Assembly (NCBI RefSeq): GCF_907164915.1
Contig: NC_061864.1
Span: 16,251,889 to 16,315,888 of the forward strand
DNA from: Impatiens glandulifera
Lineage: Eukaryota; Streptophyta; Magnoliopsida; Ericales; Balsaminaceae
Direction of reading: 5' to 3'
DNA: 64,000 nucleotides
This document shows, in pieces, positions 22,181-35,160 of the stretch (position 1 is its first letter; every line of letters starts with the position of its first letter). The translations under genes were made by a program, and so were the position numbers. The notes under the pieces are model-generated. The model was given only the letters and a program-made list of their open reading frames with translations. It did not search any database and was not told the DNA's origin.

Positions 22181-24640
22181 GAGATTACGGCCTCGGTGTC
22201 ATACACATTTTTAAAAATAAAACATTATTTTATAAAGTTTTAAACAAATTTTAGCAGTTTTAAAATTAATTATAAAAATAATTAATTTGGGTTCAAGTTT
22301 AAATAATCGTTAAATTTGTCATAATCAAATTAAAATTTGATTTTTTAAAATATATGTTTAAATTAACTAAAATAATTAATTTAAGATTATTTATTTAAAA
22401 TAAAGTCGCCAATTGATTTTATTTTTAAAATCAATAAAATTGTATACGTATACCAACATATTTTTCACTTGAAGTTTTATTTGATTCGTAATTTGGTGAT
22501 ACTCAGGAATTAACTTTCACGATTTATCCTCCGTACCCGTTTTAAAAACGGTCTTTACTTTATAAAATCTTTACTTTTGAAAATTGGTTGTATAATGTTT
22601 TATTTTACTAATTATTCTTCCGGTTTTAGACATGCAATGTTTTCGTGTATTTAAAAATTGTAACAACAATATTTAAATGTTGATACTTGTTGCTGATGAT
22701 GTTGATTATGGAGAAAAATATTTGAAAATATCACTATTTAAAGGTATTTAGGGTTTAAAAAATAAATCGCAAACAGTCCTTATCAAAATATTTTTGTGGA
22801 GATATCCCGAAAATACATTTTGAAATAATTTTATATTTTTTTAGGAAATTTAGAAAATAGTTTGAAGTTCAAAAATTACAAAAATAATTTTGAAAAATGA
22901 AAATTGCAACCAAACAAGACTGGTGTCCTCGGTCCTAGGTGCATTTTTATCGGTCGCGGGCTAAGACTCTCAGTCCTAGCTTGGAAGTCCCTCAGTCGAG
23001 GTTCGAAAATCCTTAGTCGGGGTGCTGAAGTCCCTTGGTCGAGTGTAGAAATCAACAGTCCCAGGTTTGGGAGTTCTCGATCGGGTGCTCGACTCCTCGG
23101 TCATGGGTTCAAATTCTAGGTCGGATGTCAAATTCCTCGGTCGGACCTCTCGGTTGAACCTCTCACTCTTGGATGAATTTTCTCGGTTGGACCTTTCGGT
23201 CTTTAAGACCATCAAAATTGCAGGTTTTGCAGCTTTGATTAAGGCCCAGATCCTTTGATACAAGGGCTTTGGTAACTTCATAAAGCTCCCAAGAACATTA
23301 TGAACATCATTCCATATCATTCAACCTGAATGATGTTCGATTTCATCAAAACAGTTTTGAGACCAAAAATCGTGTTTTTGTTTTTAAGCTTTAATAAAGT
23401 GTAAGGCGCCTGTCAATAGTTTCCTTGTACTTCATATGATTGATTGACACAAAAACATGAACAAAGACGGTTCGTTTTGACCAATATCAAGAACTTAAAT
23501 TTATTTATTTATTTTTAAAATTTTGATTTTGATCAAAGATGATCGAGATAGATTAAACATGATCCAAATAGGTTCCTAACATCATTAGAAACATGTTGGG
23601 AAGCTTTTTGAGCTGTTATTTTTGCAAAAAAACCGATTTTGGATTTTTCCAAATTCAAATTTGGGGTTTTCTATTTTAGATCGATTGATCAAATTTAGCT
23701 TTAACAGAAATCTTGCAAATGATCCTATGATCATTTTCAATCACAAAATTCAACAACCAGACAATATACAAACTTATGAAAACTGGAATATAAAAATTTT
23801 ATTTTTAAACTAGAAGATTAAATTAGAAGGTGATTGGAAGCATGCCAAGGATGGGAGAACACTCCTTCAACCTTAGGGAAGCTTTTGGGTGCCTGGATCC
23901 AAGCTTTAAGACCTTATACGAAATTTCCGAAAATCTAGAAAGCTTGAACTTTAATGGCATTTTTTTTAAAATTTTCCGATTGAGGCTTGAGAGGTTATCT
24001 CTTGCTTTCAGATTCATCAAGGGAGGCTATTTATAGCTTCCCAAGGTCGATTGATCGACCAAGTGGGCTTCATTTAGTCAAAATCCATTAATAGTATCTT
24101 GACTTTTCTTCCGGTAAATTGCCGATATAGGTTATGATTGTGATCCTAGGCTTAGGGAGATGATCACCGAAATAGGATGATCATTACAACTTTTGAATCA
24201 ACTTAAACGATCAAGAAACGAAGAAATTATATCTTTAAAAAATCAAAGATGATTGCGGATGCTTATCCGATCGGCGTCGCGAGAAAGACGTAGGTCAAAA
24301 TGATATTGTTTTGGGCTTTCGTGTTTGAGCGCCAAGAGAGGGCCAAAATGACGTCATTTTTGGGTAAGCGCGTGGTCGTAGAGCGTTTCATCAGCATGCA
24401 GACATTCAGTCTGCGTTGGAGGAGACGACGTTGGAGCAATCGTTTGTTGCTTCGTGCATGCGTCTTCTTCTGTTATATAGAGGGACACAGATAACTCTTA
24501 GGCGTTTGATGAAAATATAACGCCTATCTGATGACCATGACTATGGTTTCAGTTGTAGCGATCCTTCTGGATTTGGGTTACACCTTATTATAGATTTTAT
24601 ATTTATTTATTTAAACCTTAAGGGTTTATTTAAAATTGAT
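22180..24640. mobile_element. LTR-like debris with degenerate CGGTC repeats
   Basis: Contains GTCGCCAATTGATTTT (22408), a motif frequent near the ends of plant LTR retrotransposons. At 22915-23200 there is a run of degenerate 20-30 bp units carrying CTCGGTCGGAC, CCTCAGTCGAGG and similar words. Base composition is far less AT-rich than the flanks. No gag or pol frame is visible, so it may be a decayed solo LTR. Borders are approximate. Confidence 0.4.
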
Positions 24641-26108
24641 TTTTCTTTCACCTTTTGGATTTGTTTTTAAATCTTTTAAAATATACAAAATATTTAAAAT
24701 AAATGTGAAATTTATTTTGTCAATTTATTTTATTTTTGTATATTTTTGGGTTTAATAAATAATTTATTTGGGATAAAATGGATATAACATTTATCCTAAA
24801 TTATTTATTTTAATTTCTTTGATTTTTCTAAAATTAATTTTAGATAAGATGGGTACAACATTTATCTTAAATTGTTTTATTTATTTTCTTTGTCCATTAT
24901 CCTTAATTAATATAGAATTTAATTATTACAGAATCAAATTAATTGTTTGATTATGCTTTGGCTTTTGGTTTAATTATTTTGATTTTATTTATTAAAAAAT
25001 AATTAAAATAATTATTTTAATTTTATAAATTAGGTAGGTAGATTTTTAGTGTTTACAACTATTAATTTATAATTAGTACAATGAAATTAAAATTTTATTC
25101 TAATAATTATTAATTCTTATATAGTTAAGGTTTCATTATATATTTCATTTATTAGTTAAAGAGAGAAATAAAAGATGGAATACAAAATATTTATTCTTTA
25201 CACAAAAAGATTAATACTAAGATTCTCTTCCTTGTACAACTTTCTTTTTTTAGTTCTAATTTCAAGGTAATGTATCTAATGAGTGCATAGGGTACTAAGT
25301 ATTAGACATATACGGATTCTTTTTAAGTGACAAAGTTTATTTAAGTTAACATTTTGTTTCATAGTAAATTTTATTTTCAAAGATGTAAATGAATTAATGC
25401 TAACAACAAAGAAATCTCAGATATATTCATAGATATTTAGTCACCAACAAACTTCTCTTAATGCAGTAATTGTTAATTAATAAAATATTAAGCCTAGTTT
25501 TTCAAACAATAAATCCATAATCTGTAAGACAATAAATACACAACTCTTAATTTCTACCGTTCTAATAAGCTCACAAAAGTAAAAAAAAGTTGGTCAACAT
25601 AAATACAATTTTTTAATTTATTTTTATTTTTATTTAAAACAATTTAAACAGCACTTTTGTTCTAACTTTACACCACAATAATATCATACAAGTTATAATT
25701 AAACTTTTTATTTATATTTTTTGTTTTTAGGTATGATATAATGTAGCTAAATGAATAAACATATAATTTTTAATTATTTTTTAGTTATTATTAACTATTA
25801 CATATGTTAACCAATTCAATTATTTTATAAGTTATTTTCTATATATCTATTGTCACATATTTAATATATATTTTTTTAATTATTGATTTAGTTAGTATGT
25901 TTATTTAACTATTTTAAAGTTAGTTTATAAACCAGCACCATTTTAAAAACCAAACACAAATGTACAGAATTCACTATCAACTCTAAATTCAACCATGTAT
26001 TATTTATGAAAATCAAATAAACAAATACAAGTTCATATTATGAAATACTATTTTATCAAATAGTCTAAATTTTTTGAGTCTATCCATTATTGGATCTAGT
26101 ATCCACCC
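24641..26108 (-). other. 3' flank of channel gene A, then AT-rich DNA
   Basis: Read on the minus strand, about 26108-25250 resembles the 3' flanks of genes B and C and the orphan flank at 31390-32010 (shared words include TTGGTGACTAAA and GAAAAACTAGG). Nothing else is recognised. Confidence 0.55.
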
Positions 26109-28672
26109 CTATCTAACACAAACAAGAATATCATCTTCCATAATTTCGTCAATGCAGTTGAATTCAATATCACCGTCTCGGCTTAGAATTTTAGAAGGAT
26201 AAACTCCATAAGTCCTATATGCTATCTCAAATAACTCCTCAAATGTATGTGGAACTTTTATACGCGTGCCACTCTCGCCTCTTATTTCTGGAAATATCAT
26301 GGCGACTCTATCTGGAAACATACCACGGTTTCTATTATTATATTTAAATTGATTCCTTAATTTAATGTATCTTTTCTTCCAATATATGTCTTGTACATCA
26401 TCATCGACTGCTACCCGAGTTGATGGTTGTGCGGTGAAGATCATATCATGGTTGTTTTTTGGCTTATTTGGGTCAAGTCGTTGTCTGCCCTCGATGTTCG
26501 GACCATTCAACTTTTTTAAATGCTGTCAAATCCAAAAACTCATGCATACTAATTAGACCAAATTATATTTGAATAAATTAAATCGAGCCAAATTAAATTG
26601 TAAGAAATAACCTTGAAAAGATTGCTATTGATTATTGCATTATCACCGTCATCAGCCCGAATTATATTGAGAAATTTCGTTCCATTCATTTTAAGTAGTT
26701 GACTGAATTGTTTTGTCCTAACCGTGAAGACTTGTGGCTTGTTGCATAAAATGCTAATCTCACCACAAGGATCACCGATTATAACCTCGCCAACAATCTC
26801 TTCAACCTCGTTCTTAAAGTGTACAAGTTCCTGAAAAACATAGTACAACTTAATTAAAAATTAGAAATAAAAGAAAATTAGAGATTAGTTATCATAGTTA
26901 CCAATGCTCCATTAACTAATATATAAAAATCCGTTGAAACTTGGTTTTGCAATATCAGAACTTCTTTTGGAGGAAAATACTTTATTTCCAATTCCGAGAC
27001 CTTTTAATTAAAATAAGAAAACATATGTTAGCTAGTATTTAACGAAAACAAATACAAATACAAATATCTCAACTTTTAATATATATATATATATATACTT
27101 ACTAGTTTGAAAAGTAAGTTATTGGAAACTCCATGAAACAAATACACTTGATCTAGGAGAGCACCATAGAGGAATTTAGAAATGCTTGATCTAATGTCCT
27201 TTGAAAGGGAATCAAGTGTTTCTTTCTTTTGTAGTTCATCCGAGCTGGTTAGGAGCATTTGGTCTTGTATAAGTTTAGCCAAGTGGTTTTCGAGAGCAGC
27301 ATTTGACGTGGCTTTCATTGTATCTCTCTGTTAGGGGACAATAACAATACATAATTCCAAGGTCCAAATCAAACTTTACAACATTTTTAAAAAACAAAAT
27401 AGACAAGTATTACCTTCAAAATTGTATTACTTATAATATCTCTAGACTTTCTTGAAATATGAACAACCATGTTTCCTATAATATATGTTATCAACCCAAG
27501 GTTAAATAACATATACAATATGCTGATGGTTATCTCTAATGTGTTCTCGTAGTGCAAATTGTTGTATCCTACTGTAGTAAGCATCGAGGTTGACCAATAA
27601 ATTGATGCAACGTATCCAGTCCAAATCTTGTGGGGATCCTTATAATGTGTAACTAGACGGTAATAGAAACATCCGGCACAATGAACAGAAAACAACGTAA
27701 CCTAAATATAAGGCACAAACACAAGTGCATGAAATGAAAGATACAATCAATCATTAGCTAACCATATTTAATTTTGTGAAAAAAACTTAATTAATAATCT
27801 AATACTTACAAAAAGAAGTTTTGTACACCAAAAAAACAAATAATTGGAAGTTATATCCTTTTCTAATCTGCAAAATTAATACGTATATTAAAGTTTAAGC
27901 ATATAAATATTAGAATATACACATCAAATTTGAAATAATAATGTACCTAGAAAATAATGCACTAACTCTACGGAGACGAGATAGTCGAAATAAGTTGAAC
28001 AAGTTGTAAGTCCAAATAGAGGGAAGTGGTATTTTCATGACTAGCTCTGAAGGGATTGTAGAAATAATATCAAATATCAACCAAAACCTTATATAATTAT
28101 CTGCAATCTTTTCTAGGTCTTTGACAATAAGGTGAGTATCCTTGTCCACATAGGCCACAGAGAAGGTGATAATAATATCCATGGCAAAAAATAGATTAAT
28201 AACATTGTCTATGATTGAGAAAGGTCTTTCCGATTTGTTTAAGAAGCCAAATTCAAAAGGTGAAACCCAAGCAACATAAGCCACTAAAACCAACAAAAAT
28301 ATCTCCCATCTCCTACAAAATTAAATTGAATCCAATTAGAATAATATATATATATATATATTGTCATGTGTAACCATGTTAAATTTAAAGTAACTATATT
28401 TGTTTACAGGAAAAAATATCCATTAATAACTTGGCTTAATCATGAAAAACAAATAGAGTTGTTCCCAACCAATTATATATGTTAAAATTTTCTTTAATAA
28501 TTTTTTATGACTAATACATGAACCTGATCTAGATTTGTTAATAATAAAAGGAAAAAACAAATAAGATATATAACCTGTAATAACTATGATGAGGTAATAT
28601 GATAGATTCATTATTGGGCTTGGCACCAAAGCATGGGAGAATCTCATCAGTAGATACCAAGTGTTTAGACAT
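26109..28672 (-). CDS. Gene A: AKT1-like Shaker channel subunit with GYNN filter, no ankyrins
   Basis: Eight exons on the minus strand: 28672-28575, 28312-27947, 27867-27810, 27701-27414, 27327-27103, 27000-26902, 26830-26612, 26522-26109. All splice sites are GT-AG and the frame stays open for 588 aa. S1 has [13 protein letters not shown]2 keeps the acidic FFAMDII and S4 keeps FRLSRLRRV. Pore: [10 protein letters not shown], then [10 protein letters not shown] (about 215-224), where AKT1 has a 14-residue longer turret and TTVGYGDLH. S6 is [16 protein letters not shown], followed by a 3-residue deletion. The cNBD-like fold covers about 340-450 ([23 protein letters not shown]). The ankyrin block of AKT1 is absent and a KHA-type domain ends the protein (about 522-588). 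It is a plasma-membrane K+-channel family member by homology, but the third filter residue is Asn, so K+ selectivity is doubtful. AKT1 is about 857 aa. Confidence 0.85.
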
Positions 28673-28837
28673 AATCAAAACCCTAAAGAAGAAGAAAAAT
28701 CTTAAAACTATAATTTCCCTCTTTCTCTTTGTTCTTAATCCCTATCCTAAGTAAGAAATAAAAGATTCGAGTGAATTTGGACCTTTTAAAGCTAATCACA
28801 AAAAGGTTATAACCTGTATTTTAGGAATCAGTTTAAC
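28673..28837 (-). promoter_or_regulatory. Conserved proximal upstream block of gene A
   Basis: Read on the minus strand, this block (AAACTGATTCCTAAAATACAG, then GTGATTAGCTTTAAAAG, then ACAAAGAGAAA, then GGGTTTTGATTATG at the start codon) is nearly the same upstream of genes B (37071-37236) and C (46467-46633). The gene bodies are far less alike, so the block is likely promoter plus 5' UTR under constraint or recently homogenised. Confidence 0.6.
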
Positions 28838-30399
28838 TTTTTTTTTTAATTAGGTTAAAAACCTAGGACTGTATATATTATATAAAAAAAGATATATACT
28901 TTTTTATTTTTATTTATGACATGTGTTTTAATTGTTATTTTAATAATAACCACGTAAATTTGAGAATGAAAATATTTTAAATAAATAAATAATTTATTTT
29001 AATATTAAATTTTTATATTGTACGTATAATGTAAATTCAATAATAATATTTAATTATTTTACGAGGCAAACTAAGTGAATACAATATAATATTTTTATTA
29101 AAATTAATAATTGATAAATCAAAATATTAATATTTTATTTTCAAAAAAAATAAATAAAATAATAAATTGAAAAAGTCACCAAATTTCCGGTCAACAATAT
29201 TTTTATTATTTAGTTAACAATTGAACAAGTCACCCTAAGTAATTAATATGAGATAAAAATGGAGAGAAGTTAAAGACTGTTTGTTTAATATTAAACAAAT
29301 TATATAAGATCTAATTAATCAATTTGTTTCGGTGGAAAACTTAATTTAACAAATTTATTTAAATATAAGTTTTTAATAAAACAAAGTCAAATTACTCTCT
29401 AACTTTTTTTTTCATCCTAATTCATTTTAGATGAAATTTTATTTGGTTTTATCCATTATTTTTCTAATTTCTGGTTATGGAGCCCGCCACAATCCAGCCT
29501 ACCCAAAAATATTTTCGGGCCCACACAAGTATTTTATCCTCGCTTATATTTAACAATTAGAATCTATTAATAAGTTCATATTAACTTAAAGTTCATATTT
29601 AACATAAATAATTTAATAAAACAATTTGACATAAATTAAAAGGCTGTGTAATATAATTCTTAATGAAGACTATAATTAAGAATAGTATAAAATAAAAAAC
29701 TATATAATTCAAAACAAACGTTGAGACATATATAGAACCTGATAATGAAATGCTTTCTAATGTGTTCTTCGATCAAAAAGATTTAACAACTAAAAAAATA
29801 CATGACTAAATTATGGAGTCAAATATTTCTATTTAAATATATATAAAAAACAAACTTTTTACCTAAATAACTTAAATTTTAATAAAGTATCTCTTATTTG
29901 AAAACAACAACTTAATTATTCAAATAAATCAAGATCCATTACGGCCTCATTGAGGCAAGAACGACTAGAAAAGAATAATTTCAAATAAGTTAATATCAAA
30001 TTAACAATATATTACTCAATTATATCATTTAAACAAGTCATTTAAAATTGAAGAGAAGCAGTTGATGTTGATGCACTGCGCATTTGTGATACCAGAATCA
30101 AATCTCAATAGATGAATAATGAAGTATAAAGAAATTTAAATAATTTGACCAAAATTTGAAATCAAATTAAAATGGCCCACCAAGGCATCTCTTAGACAGA
30201 AATTCATCATCAGATTTATTACCACATAATATAACTTATACAATAGCTTAATTCCTTCTTTTGAGATCTATTAGTACAATGAGCATTAATTTGGTTATGA
30301 ATGGTGCAAAGGAGAATAAAGCTTTTTTTTCCTTGTATCAAGCACTATTCATTATACATGGCCGGATTGATAGTAAAAATCAGGACTATTCAAGTTTTG
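28838..30399. other. Distal upstream region of gene A and AT-rich DNA
   Basis: About 28990-29340 (minus strand) resembles distal upstream sequence of B and C (GAAATTTGGTGACTTTTTCAA; AATATTTTGATTTAT). Beyond it no feature is recognised. Confidence 0.5.
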
Positions 30400-31389
30400 A
30401 TCATTTTCTTTGAAGCTTTCTGACCCAAAAAATCGATCCTTCCCGAGAAGAGGTTTTCGTTACTCGATAGTCGTGCCTCATAACTCACCTTCCTCTCGAG
30501 TCTCGAGTGAGACGAGGAACCAAAATGGTAAGCTTGACTAAAGTGCATTAAAAACATCGATTTAGACTAGCTTTGACATTTTAGAGTCGCCAACTAATTT
30601 ACTACTCGAGAAATTAGGAAAGAAAAACATTTTGTGTGTTCAAACACATTTTAGAAATTCTGTTAATGGTTCGGTGCTTGGTTACACGTGAGAAAGGCTC
30701 TCGCGCTATGTCTCACGTGTCTGTCACATGACAACCTTTACTTTAAACTTTTGGCCGAAGATTATTCTACACCTTATTTATTTATCCAATCTTAAGGCAT
30801 GCGTCTAAAGATAATTCAAGTCTGAACATGTGTCTAGTTTTATATAATTTTGTTCTAGAGCACGCGTCTACGTAATGGTACTAAATCTAAAACGTAATGA
30901 AATATTTTATGCTAGTACCTATGAGCAAGAAGTGAGGGTCGAAAATGGTTCCTATAAACAGAAAGATTAAATGTTAGCTTGAAAAAAAGCTATATATTTT
31001 ATTTTTACGTACTTTTATATTATATTATATATATATATATATAATGAAAATATCAGTAATAAAAATGAATACAAGAAATAAAAATTAAAAAAACGATAAC
31101 AAAACAATTTTTTTTTGGTATTTTGTTGAGAATAATATTTTTGTTTTTATATTTATTTTGGATTTTTCAAAATTATTTAGAATATTATAAACAAGGAAAA
31201 AAAATTTAACTAAAGAAACAAATCAAACTGGCCCTAAGGCCAGCTCGTTGCTAATGTGGCGAGAGGCTTTGGATGCTGGTCGGTTTGGGTCGCGGACGGA
31301 TCGGGTTTCGAGCTGTGATGAAAGCTTGTGGGCTTGGCTAAGTTGGCTTTGGGTGGATCTTAAGGTTGATTGGTAAAAGATCACGGACA
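30400..31389. mobile_element. LTR-like debris
   Basis: The composition is less AT-rich, and TTAGAGTCGCCAACTAATTT (30583) resembles the internal signature seen at 22408 and in many plant LTRs. It is followed by TCTCACGTG words around 30690-30720. Positions 31230-31380 are another GC-richer scrap. No coding frame; type and borders uncertain. Confidence 0.35.
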
Positions 31390-32010
31390 GTGAGGAAAAT
31401 GAAGTACATTGTGTCTATTTTTAAAAAAGGTATTGCTTATAAACTAACTTTAAAATAGTTAAATAAGAACTCTAACTAAATCAATCATTTCAAATAATTT
31501 TTTCTATTATATAAAAAAAAAACTATTAAAATGTGACAATATTGTATAGAAAATAAATTATAAAATAATTGAATTGTTTAACTTGTGTAATAATAGTTAA
31601 TAATAATTAAAAATAACAATTACAAAATTAAATGTTTTATTCATTTAGCTACATTTTTATCATGTCTAAAAAGCAAAACAAAAAATAAATAAAAAACTTT
31701 ATTTATAATTAATATGATATTATTGTGGTATAAAGTTAAATACAATTGATATAATACACTTTGAAAAAAATTGATTTCCTGAGTTTATTAGAACGGTAGA
31801 AATTAATGTGTATTTGTTGTTTTAATTTAAAGATTATGGATTTATTGTTTGAAAAACTAGGTTAATTATTTGATTAATTAGCAACTACTGCATAAGAGAA
31901 GTTTGTTGGTGACTAAAAATCTATATTCTTCTTGATGACATCACTTCATATACATCTTTGAAAAAAAAGTTTACTATGAAACAAAAGTTAACTTAAATAA
32001 ATTTGATATA
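31390..32010 (+). repeat. Orphan 3' flank of a lost channel gene copy
   Basis: Aligns with the 3' flanks of genes B (from 39905) and C (from 49365). Shared words include TTATAAACTAACTTTAAAATAG, GTGACTAAAAATCTATATTC and GATGACATCACTTCATATAC. No channel exon lies directly upstream, so a copy has been deleted here. Confidence 0.7.
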
Positions 32011-32043
32011 TTCCATTCTATATTAAAACAATAGAATGTTTGA

Positions 32044-33476
32044 TTTATTGATATGTTGTTTTGTGATTGAAATGATCATCCTTAGCCTTAGTCTTTGTCT
32101 GATGATTGGAATTGAGGAAAAGAAAGTATAAAAGAAAGCAACTTAACCAAACATAACCCCATATTGGGTAAATAGATATTCATTGGCATGGATAGAAGAG
32201 CCCTTATAAAAGCAAGTTCTTCTTCAATGTTTATTTTTTCTTCTTTGGCCAATACCCCTTTCACTTTCTCTAGCTTTTTTGCACCTTAACATCCAAGCCA
32301 ACTCTTGCCCATTTACCCAAAACATACACACTCACATATTGTCTTATGGTCCCGAGAAGATGAGATTTTGTTTTTACGTAACTTATTTCAGATTTCTCTA
32401 TGCTTTATTGATATGTTGTTTTGTGATTTAAATGATCATCCTTAGTCTTTGTCTGATATTGAAATTAAGGAAAAGAAAGCATAAAAGATAAAAGAAAGCA
32501 ACTTAACCAAACATAACCTCATATTGGGTAAATAGATATTCATTGGCATGGATAGAAGAGCCCTTATAAAAGCAAGTTCTTCTTCAATGTTTCTTTTTTC
32601 TTCTTTGACCAATACCCCTTTCACTTTCTCTAGCTTTTTTTGCACCTTAACATCCAAGCCAACTCTTGCCCATTTACCCAAAACATACACACTCACATAT
32701 TGTCTTATGGTCCCGAGAAGATGAGATTTTGTTTTTACGTAACTTATTTCAGATTTCTCTATGCTTTATTGATATGTTGTTTTGTGATTGAAATGACCAT
32801 CCTTAGTCTTTGTCTGATATTGGAATTAAGGAAAAGAAAGCATAAAAGATAAAAGAAAGCAACTTAACCAAACATAACCCCATATTGGGTAAATAGATAT
32901 TCATTGGCATGGATAGAAGAGCCCTTATAAAAGCAAGTTCTTCTTCAATGTTTCTTTTTTCTTCTTTGACCAATACCCCTTTCACTTTCTCTAGCTTTTT
33001 TTTGCACCTTAACATCCAAGCCAACTCTTGCCCGTTTACCCAAAACATACACACTCACATATTGTCTTATGGTCCCGAGAAGATGAGATTTTGTTTTTAC
33101 GTAACTTATTTCAGATTTCTCTATGCTTTATTGATATGTTGTTTTGTGATTGAAATGATCATCCTTAGTCTTTTTCTGATGATTGGAATTAAGGAAAAGA
33201 AAGCATAAAAGAAAGCAACTTAACCAAACATAACCCCATATTGGGTAAATAGATATTCATTGGCATGGATAGAAGAGCCCTTATAAAAGCAAGTTCTTCT
33301 TCAATGTTTCTTTTTTCTTCTTTGGCCAATACCCCTTTCTTCACTTTCTCTAGCTTTTTTGCACCTTAACATCCAAGCCAATTCTTGCCCATTTACCCAA
33401 AATATACACACTCACATATTGTCTTATGGTCCCGAGAAGATGAGATTTTGTTTTTACGTAACTTATTTTAGATTTG
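32044..33476. repeat. Four tandem copies of a 360-bp unit with an embedded TATA box
   Basis: Units start at 32044, 32404, 32765 and 33127 (TTTATTGATATGTTG) and are over 95 percent alike by eye. Each contains CCCTTATAAAAGCAAG, a TATA-like box, followed by a TTCTTCTT pyrimidine tract and TCCCGAGAAGATGAG. Each unit also allows short frames on both strands (plus: MDRRALIKASSSS; minus: a Lys/Glu-rich frame). These are conserved only because the DNA is. Function is unknown. Confidence 0.9.
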
Positions 33477-34214
33477 TATATAAAATAATCGTTTAAGCAA
33501 CATACCAAATGAGGATAAAGAACCACTCAATTAATTCTAGTTAAAATTAAAAAATTACAAAATAACATGCAAAAACATTCACACTATACAAATCATACGC
33601 ACTCGTTACATAAATGACATTGTAATGTTCGATTTGAAAAAGAAATTAAGCAAAAAATGATTATTTGAAGAGTATGACATTATGTGTTGTAGGATTAGTT
33701 TGATTTAGCTTATTTCGCTAAGCTAATTATTTTGGTGCTAATAAGCCTGTTAAGAACTTACTTGCATCATTATGTGTGGGGTTAAACCAAAATGGGGATT
33801 CTTTATAGGCTTGCTTGAGACTCGCCATAGTTATCCTTTCGAGTTTATTTTTTTGCTAAGAACATGCATTTTTATTCAAATAAACACAAAAGCGGTACAA
33901 AACATGGAATGAAACACAAAGCAACACTTACAACAACCCACAAAATCAGATGAAACTTCATTATGAAAGATCATTTGAAGTTTATAAGAAGTGGGGTCCT
34001 TTTGAGTTTAAGGTGTACTTGAGAGAGTGTACATTTCTGATTATGATTGCAATAATTTGATGACATGGAAGTACAAATGTCAAATGACATGGCAATTCAA
34101 CCTAGGAATGGTGATGAAAACAACTAATCATTCCAAATTTTCAATACACAACAGAAGCAACAAAAGCAGCCTTCATTAAGGTGAAAAACAATATGAATCG
34201 AATTTGATGTTTTA
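33477..34214. other. Unassigned intergenic DNA
   Basis: Moderately AT-rich and unique. No open frame or repeat recognised. It might be the interior or left part of the element ending at 35057. Confidence 0.45.
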
Positions 34215-35057
34215 CACAAATCTAAGTACAACTTTGTGTCGCTTCGCGTAACGCGATGTGCCTTCTCGTGTCGACCGTGTCGTTTCGCGTTCCGACTGTG
34301 CCGCTTCGCGTAACGCGACGGGCCTTCGCGTAACGTGATGTGCCTTCGCGTAACGCGATGTGTCTTTGCGTAACGCGGAAAGTGAATCTTCCCTGAACGG
34401 TACTCATATGATCATCGACAAGATTATCTGCAAATATCATTATCGATAATATGAACGAATAGTAAAACCAATATGAACAATAAGATGAACAAAATATGAA
34501 CCAATATGAACAACTTAAATCGATTTTGAAGATAAACATGAATTGATTTAGGGTTTTGAAATGAAGATAAATCGATTTAGGGTTAGGGTTAGGTTTTGAA
34601 TTGAAGATAAAGAACATAAATTGATTTAGGGTTTTGAAATGAAGAAAATGAAAAAATGAACATAAATCGATTTAGGGTTAGGGTTTGAAATGAAGATCAT
34701 GGAAATAAGAATATAAATCTGTATAATGAACATAAATCGATTTACGGTTAGGATTTTCTTATCTGTATGATGTGTTCCGCCGCCGACGTCATAACAGTTG
34801 CCGCCGCCGTCAAAGAGAGAACAAGAGTAGAGAGAGAAAGAAAATGAATGAACTTAAACAATTTGAGTATTTTTACAAAACCCAAATTCACTTCGCGAAA
34901 CGCGAAGTCTCTTCCCATGACGCGAAGTCTCTTCGCATGAAGCGAATAGGGTATTTTCGTCCAAAAAAAATAAAGTGGTCACCAGATCAATTTAAATTAT
35001 CGAGTAACCACAAATGCAAATACTTCAATCTTTAGAGTCATTTTGTTAAATTTCCCA
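34215..35057. mobile_element. Non-autonomous MULE-like end with two subterminal repeat arrays
   Basis: The right border, read on the minus strand from 35057, is GGGAAATTTAACAAAATGAC, closely like the ends of the element at 6653-17059. Inside are an array of CTTCGCGTAACGCGATGTGC units (34240-34380), an array of AAATCGATTTAGGGTTAGGG plus GAAATGAAGATAA units (34500-34760), and CTTCGCGAAACGCGAAGTCT units near 34890-34945. The open frames across it are repeat artefacts. No left terminal repeat was found. Confidence 0.55.
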
Positions 35058-35160
35058 AATTATGAACCCTTTTCCATTCAAATTTTGAATAGTTCCAAGT
35101 AAATGTTTCATATTAAAAAATATAAATTAATTACCTATATATTTAATAATAAAAAAAAAT
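35058..35160. repeat. Segment duplicated at 57846-57950
   Basis: AAATTATGAACCCTTTTCC and the next 80 bp are repeated at 57846. At that site the MULE-like sequence is absent, so it behaves as a paralogous empty site for the element that ends at 35057. Confidence 0.75.

Noticed and set aside
27910..28296. Treating the single-exon frames (for example 128 aa) as separate small membrane proteins
   Set aside because: They join in phase through GT-AG introns to neighbouring frames to give full channel proteins.
32442..33208. Repeated 70-99 aa frames on both strands in the 360-bp tandem units
   Set aside because: They are conserved only because the DNA units are near-identical. They overlap on opposite strands and the ends differ between units.
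34222..34617. 131-aa minus-strand frame with TSRYAK/RHIALRE repeats
   Set aside because: It is the translation of the CGCGTAACGCGATGTG array in a transposon end, with no domain-like content.
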